Shown here one piece after another: positions 60,396 to 64,000 of a DNA stretch of 64,000 bases. The notes beneath the pieces are model-generated. The model saw nothing but the letters and a program-made list of their open reading frames with translations, did not search any database and was not told the DNA's origin. The stretch lies in contig NC_071355.1 of the NCBI RefSeq assembly GCF_943734655.1, forward strand, positions 28,272,464-28,336,463. The letters run 5' to 3'. The position numbers were made by a program, and so were the translations under genes. Within the stretch, counting starts at the first letter, position 1. Each line of letters begins with the position of its first letter. This stretch comes from Sabethes cyaneus (lineage: Eukaryota; Arthropoda; Insecta; Diptera; Culicidae).

Positions 60396-63292
60396 ATTTC
60401 GCAGGTTGCGAGCGGGTGCTGATTGAACAGCTGGAACCCCGCAAACTCGGCATCGTAGCTCTGCAGGAAATCTGTCGCAAAGGAGAGAAGGTATGGAAGA
60501 TCCGTGGCGGAAAGGCCCAGTTTTACCAGAGCGGTGGCGCTACCAACGAACTGGGGACGGGCTTTGTAGTGTTGGGCGGAATGCAGGATCGCGTGATTGA
60601 TTGGAAGGCGATCAACGAGAGAATGTGTGTACTGAGGATAAAGGGCCGTTTCTTCAATTATAGCATCATTAACGTGCACTGCCCGCACGAAGGTAGACCC
60701 GACGATGAGAAAGAAGCGTTCTACGCGAGGCTGGAGGCAACGTACGACAGCTGCTCGTCACGGGACATCAAGATCGTCATCGGGGATATGAACGCCCAGG
60801 TCGGTAGGGAAGAAATGTATAGACCGGTGGTAGGACCCCATAGCCTGCACACCGACACAAACGATAACGGCCAACGATGTATAAACTTCGCAGCTTCCCG
60901 AGGCCTGGTGATCCGAAGCACCTTTTTCCCGCGCAAGGATATCCACAAAGCCACCTGGAGATCACCTGACCAACGTACAATGAACCAAATTGACCACGTT
61001 CTCATAGAGGGCCGGTTCTTCTCTAACATCACGAACGTACGCTCCCGTCGGGGTGCGGATATTGATTCTGACCATTACCTAGTAGCAGTACATGTGCGCT
61101 CAAAGCTGTCCACCGTATACCGGACACGTCAAAGCCGCCCTCCTCGGCTGAACATCAGGCAGCTAGACAACCCACAAGCTGCCGAGAACTACGCGCGAGT
61201 ACTGAATGAGGCACTGCCCTCTTCCGAGGAGTTAGGTGCTTCAAACCTCGAAGACGGTTGGGGCAGAATACGCTCGGCCATCGGAGAGGCCGCTACCGCG
61301 GCACTAGGTATTGAGCCTCGGAGTACACAAAATGATTGGTTTGATGGGGAATGCCAACAAGCGGTGGAAGAGAAAAAAAATGCTTGGAGAAATTATCTAA
61401 GTATTGCCACTAGAGAGAACCTGGCCAAGTACCGACGAGCTAGGAACCAGTTGACCACGATCCTGAGGAGAAAAAAGCGCCAAAAGGAGGACAGAGATCT
61501 TGAAGAATTAGAGCAACTATTCCGAGCTAATGACACGCGCAAGTTTTATGAGAAGGTGAACCAAACTCGAAAGTGCTACACACCGAAACCTGACATGTGT
61601 AGGGACGAGGGAGGGAATCTAATTACAAACGAGCGCGAGGTGGTCGACAGGTGGAAGCAGTTCTTCGATGAACACCTCAATGGCGAAGTCGCAGAAGGAG
61701 GCGGAACGGAAATTAACCTAGGAGCGCCCATGGAAGATAGTGATGTCCTAGCACCTGATCTCCAAGAAGTCAAACGAGAAATCAGGCTGCTGAAGACCAA
61801 TAAAGCCGCTGGGAAGGACCGCCTACCGGCAGAGCTTTATAAACATGGCGGAGAAACGCTAGCAAAGGCTTTACACTGGGTTATTTCTAGGATTTGGGAG
61901 GAGGAAAAGCTACCGGAGGAATGGATGGAAGGAGTGGTTTGTCCCATCTACAAAAAGGGTGATCGGCTAGACTGCTGCAACTATCGTGGTATAACGCTGG
62001 TAAACGCCGCCTACAAGGTACTCTCCCAGATCCTGTTACGCCGGCTGTCACCGATAGCACAAGGTTTCGTAGGGAATTATCAGGCGGGTTTCATGGGGGC
62101 TCGCGCAACTACGGACCAGATTTTTACTATCCGACAGATTTTGCAGAAATGTCGGGAATACAACGTGCCCACGCATCACATCTTTATTGATTTCAAAGCA
62201 GCATACGATACAGTCGATCGAGACAAGCTATGGCAGATAATGCACGAATACGGTTTTCCGGACAAACTGACGCGACTGATCAGAGCTACATTGGATCGAG
62301 TGATGTGTTTCGTACGCATCTCTGGGACACTCTCGAGTCCCTTCGAGACGCGACGAGGGTTGAGACAAGGTGACGGTCTATCCTGCATGCTGTTCAACAT
62401 CGCTCTTGAGGGGGTGATCCGACGAGCGGGCATCGAAACGAGAGGCACGATTTTTACCAAGGGTAGCCAACTTCTAGGCTTTGCAGATGACTTCGATATC
62501 ATTGCCAGGAACTTTGCGACGGCGGAGGCAATCTACGCCAGACTGAAAGCGGAGTCTAGGAGAATTGGGCTAAAAATAAATGCGTCGAAGACCAAATACA
62601 TGAAAGGAAGAGGCTCAAAGGAAACAAATGCGTGCCTCCCACGGACGGTAACCGTTGACGGCGACGAACTGGAAGTGGTAGAGGAGTTCGTGTATTTGGG
62701 ATCGCTGGTGACCGCGGACAACAACACTAGTAAGGAGATCCAGCGGCGCATCCAAGCGGGAAATCGGGCCTACTTTGCCCTTCGTAAAACGCTACGATCA
62801 GGAAGCATACGCCGCCGCACGAAGCTAACAATGTACAAAACCATTATTAGACCGGTAGTTCTTTATGGACTTGAAGCCGTGACGCTGCTGACGGAGGACA
62901 TACGCGCCCTTGCCGTGTTTGAGCGGAAAATGCTGCGGACGATATTTGGCGGAGTACAAACGGAAAGCGGAGAGTGGCGGAGGCGTATGAATCACGAGCT
63001 ACAGGCACTGCTTGGGGAGACTCCCATCGTACATCTAGCGAAAGTTAGCAGGCTACGGTGGGCCGGACACGTCGTAAGGATGCCGGACGACAGTGCGACG
63101 AAAATAGTCCTCTTCAACAACCCCACCGGCACCAGGAACAGGGGGGCCCAACGTGCACGATGGCTCGACCAGGTCGAAAACGATTTGCGACTTCTGAGAC
63201 GACTAGGAAATTGGCGACGAGTGGCCCAAGACCGAGTTGAATGGAGACGAGTGCTTGAAACAGCACGAGCCACCCCGGCTCTATGCTGCTGA
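60281..63292 (+). CDS. RTE-like endonuclease/reverse transcriptase polyprotein
   Basis: Open from the codon after a stop at 60278. There is no ATG before the endonuclease core, so the given start is only the frame limit (a GTG lies at 60416). The APE-type endonuclease shows LGTWNCRSLN (60371), VALQEI (about 60455), the metal/phosphate site GDMNAQVG (about 60785), TWRSPDQRTMNQIDHVLI (about 60955) and SDHYLV (about 61067). A basic linker (RRKKRQKED) follows. Reverse transcriptase holds AAGKDRLPAELY, CPIYKKGDRLDCCNYRGITL (61945), palm A FIDFKAAYDTVDRDKLW (62182), GLRQGDGLSCMLFN (62358) and catalytic FADD in LLGFADDFDIIA (62475). The C-terminus has RARWLDQVENDLRLLRR. The protein would nick DNA and prime reverse transcription of its own RNA. 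All catalytic boxes appear intact and no internal stop is seen. Confidence 0.92.
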   Translation, partial: TTQTNNIQAFTERNIRHRPRRRNKDDEWRLGTWNCRSLNFAGCERVLIEQLEPRKLGIVALQEICRKGEKVWKIRGGKAQFYQSGGATNELGTGFVVLGGMQDRVIDWKAINERMCVLRIKGRFFNYSIINVHCPHEGRPDDEKEAFYARLEATYDSCSSRDIKIVIGDMNAQVGREEMYRPVVGPHSLHTDTNDNGQRCINFAASRGLVIRSTFFPRKDIHKATWRSPDQRTMNQIDHVLIEGRFFSNITNVRSRRGADIDSDHYLVAVHVRSKLSTVYRTRQSRPPRLNIRQLDNPQAAENYARVLNEALPSSEELGASNLEDGWGRIRSAIGEAATAALGIEPRSTQNDWFDGECQQAVEEKKNAWRNYLSIATRENLAKYRRARNQLTTILRRKKRQKEDRDLEELEQLFRANDTRKFYEKVNQTRKCYTPKPDMCRDEGGNLITNEREVVDRWKQFFDEHLNGEVAEGGGTEINLGAPMEDSDVLAPDLQEVKREIRLLKTNKAAGKDRLPAELYKHGGETLAKALHWVISRIWEEEKLPEEWMEGVVCPIYKKGDRLDCCNYRGITLVNAAYKVLSQILLRRLSPIAQGFVGNYQAGFMGARATTDQIFTIRQILQKCREYNVPTHHIFIDFKAAYDTVDRDKLWQIMHEYGFPDKLTRLIRATLDRVMCFVRISGTLSSPFETRRGLRQGDGLSCMLFNIALEGVIRRAGIETRGTIFTKGSQLLGFADDFDIIARNFATAEAIYARLKAESRRIGLKINASKTKYMKGRGSKETNACLPRTVTVDGDELEVVEEFVYLGSLVTADNNTSKEIQRRIQAGNRAYFALRKTLRSGSIRRRTKLTMYKTIIRPVVLYGLEAVTLLTEDIRALAVFERKMLRTIFGGVQTESGEWRRRMNHELQALLGETPIVHLAKVSRLRWAGHVVRMPDDSATKIVLFNNPTGTRNRGAQRARWLDQVENDLRLLRRLGNWRRVAQDRVEWRRVLETARATPALCC

Positions 63293-63319
63293 AGAAGAAG
63301 AAGAAGAAATTAGAAATGT

Positions 63320-63794
63320 AGCGTAGGAAAACCCTTGTTCAAGAGCTTATAATAAGCTGCTTAGATACTGACATTTATGATAAATTATAACTGAAGGTTC
63401 AGTTGATTTTGGTTCCTCTGCCTGCTCGGTTTCTGAGTTTATTCCATTGACTTTTAAAATAATAATACCTTGCAGAATTTTATTATTAAAACATCCTTGA
63501 TGCCTTGAAGAATATTACAAAGTCTTTGCACATAGTGCGGTAATTATAAAACGAATAAATTTAAATATACAAACTCTCTCTGAAATTCTATCAATACAGT
63601 AACTCGAACAGCAGTTGTGCGATACTTGAAAGGTGTTCCGAGTGTAGTTTTAGAGTGCGTAGTTCTTGGAGTTTGCAATTTTTCCGATACAGTAATTCGA
63701 CAGCAGCCAAGGCTGGTTTTAGCACTGCGACAATTTCTTATTTCTTCATGAAGTCCTCATCGCTTAAATAAAGCGTATCCTTGTTTCTCAGCAA
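63320..63794. other. AT-rich gene-free spacer
   Basis: No coding or repeat signal was recognised. A direct repeat of about 15 bases (ATACAGTAA(C/T)TCGA-CAGCAG) occurs near 63594 and 63690. Confidence 0.45.
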
Positions 63795-64000
63795 CGAAAA
63801 CAGTTCTCTTCAACGACCGCTTCGACACCAGTAACACGGCAGCTCAACATGCAAGATGGCATGATCAGATCGATAGTGATTTGCGACTTCTGAGACGACT
63901 GAGAAATTGGCGACGAGCCCATGGATTGGAACATGTTGAATGGAGATGACTGCTTAAAAAGCATGAGGCACTCCGGCTCTATGCTGACAGCGGTGACGTA
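63795..64000 (+). pseudogene. 3' fragment of an RTE-like relative
   Basis: With frameshifts it reads VLFNDRFDT, then ARWHDQIDSDLRLLRRLRNW, RRAHGLEHVEWR and a stop, matching the last 65 or so codons of the complete element (ARWLDQVENDLRLLRRLGNW). The sequence continues to the window end (CTCCGGCTCTATGCTGACAG). It is a diverged, truncated copy only about 0.5 kb from the complete element. Confidence 0.85.

Larger units (their letters stand above)
60023..63306 (+). mobile_element. Complete RTE-like non-LTR retrotransposon (3284 bp)
   Basis: An exact 13-bp direct repeat, AAATTAGAAATGT (60010-60022 and 63307-63319), brackets the element, defining both ends. It has about 260 bases of 5' leader, one long open frame with endonuclease and reverse transcriptase, and a 3' end that goes straight from the stop codon into a short GAA repeat (63293-63306). 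A single ORF, a total length near 3.3 kb and a simple-repeat tail instead of poly(A) are RTE hallmarks. Two relatives lie in the window (22938-23700 and 63795-64000). The intact frame and perfect duplication suggest a recent, possibly active copy. Confidence 0.93.

Overview
This is a repeat-dense, AT-rich eukaryotic nuclear window, most likely from a mosquito (a culicine-type genome). That is an inference from the mix of elements: an R1-clade retrotransposon sitting in an AC microsatellite, an RTE-like retrotransposon, Tc1 and D37D mariner relics, a Helitron, a tRNA-derived SINE and many MITEs. I found no intact host protein-coding gene, no functional tRNA or rRNA gene, no LTR element and nothing bacterial. 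Almost every coding-like signal comes from a mobile element.

Layout. 1-3.4 kb holds no recognisable gene. 3.4-8.1 kb holds a decayed RNase H-bearing non-LTR retrotransposon, split by a SINE that is itself split by a 501-bp MITE; two further copies of the SINE follow, each with a clean target-site duplication. 8-14.7 kb is gene-free and includes a GC-richer stretch at 9.6-14.3 kb. 14.7-18.2 kb holds a dead Tc1 transposase, a nested MITE pair and a foldback. 22.5-27.4 kb is a graveyard of fragments from several non-LTR elements in both orientations, plus a TA-flanked MITE and a pyrimidine-rich tract. 31.2-34.2 kb is a 5'-truncated R1-clade element with an open reading frame, bounded on both sides by TG/AC dinucleotide arrays.

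34.3-41.2 kb contains a 2.4-kb inverted-ended element, diverged tandem repeats and a degenerate minisatellite. 41.2-45.1 kb carries a dead D37D mariner and a TA-flanked element that hosts a non-autonomous Helitron with about 11 internal minisatellite units. 45-49.5 kb has a short kinesin-like fragment, inverted-repeat elements and a long purine-rich strand-biased tract. 49.5-54 kb is a reverse transcriptase relic split by a long-TIR element flanked by TAA; that element has in turn taken in a MITE and two head-to-tail copies of a noncoding hairpin-ended element. 54.7-57.1 kb is gene-free and GC-richer. 57.1-59.7 kb holds a TA-flanked element and a second D37D mariner with a SINE inside. 60.0-63.3 kb is a complete RTE-like element with a 13-bp target-site duplication, and a 3' fragment of a relative closes the window.

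Nothing here works as a pathway. The useful content is the insertion record: nesting order, target-site duplications, target preference for a dinucleotide repeat, and several noncoding repeat families whose ends and shared modules can be read directly. The calls come from reading motifs and terminal repeats by eye; family names are given only at clade level.
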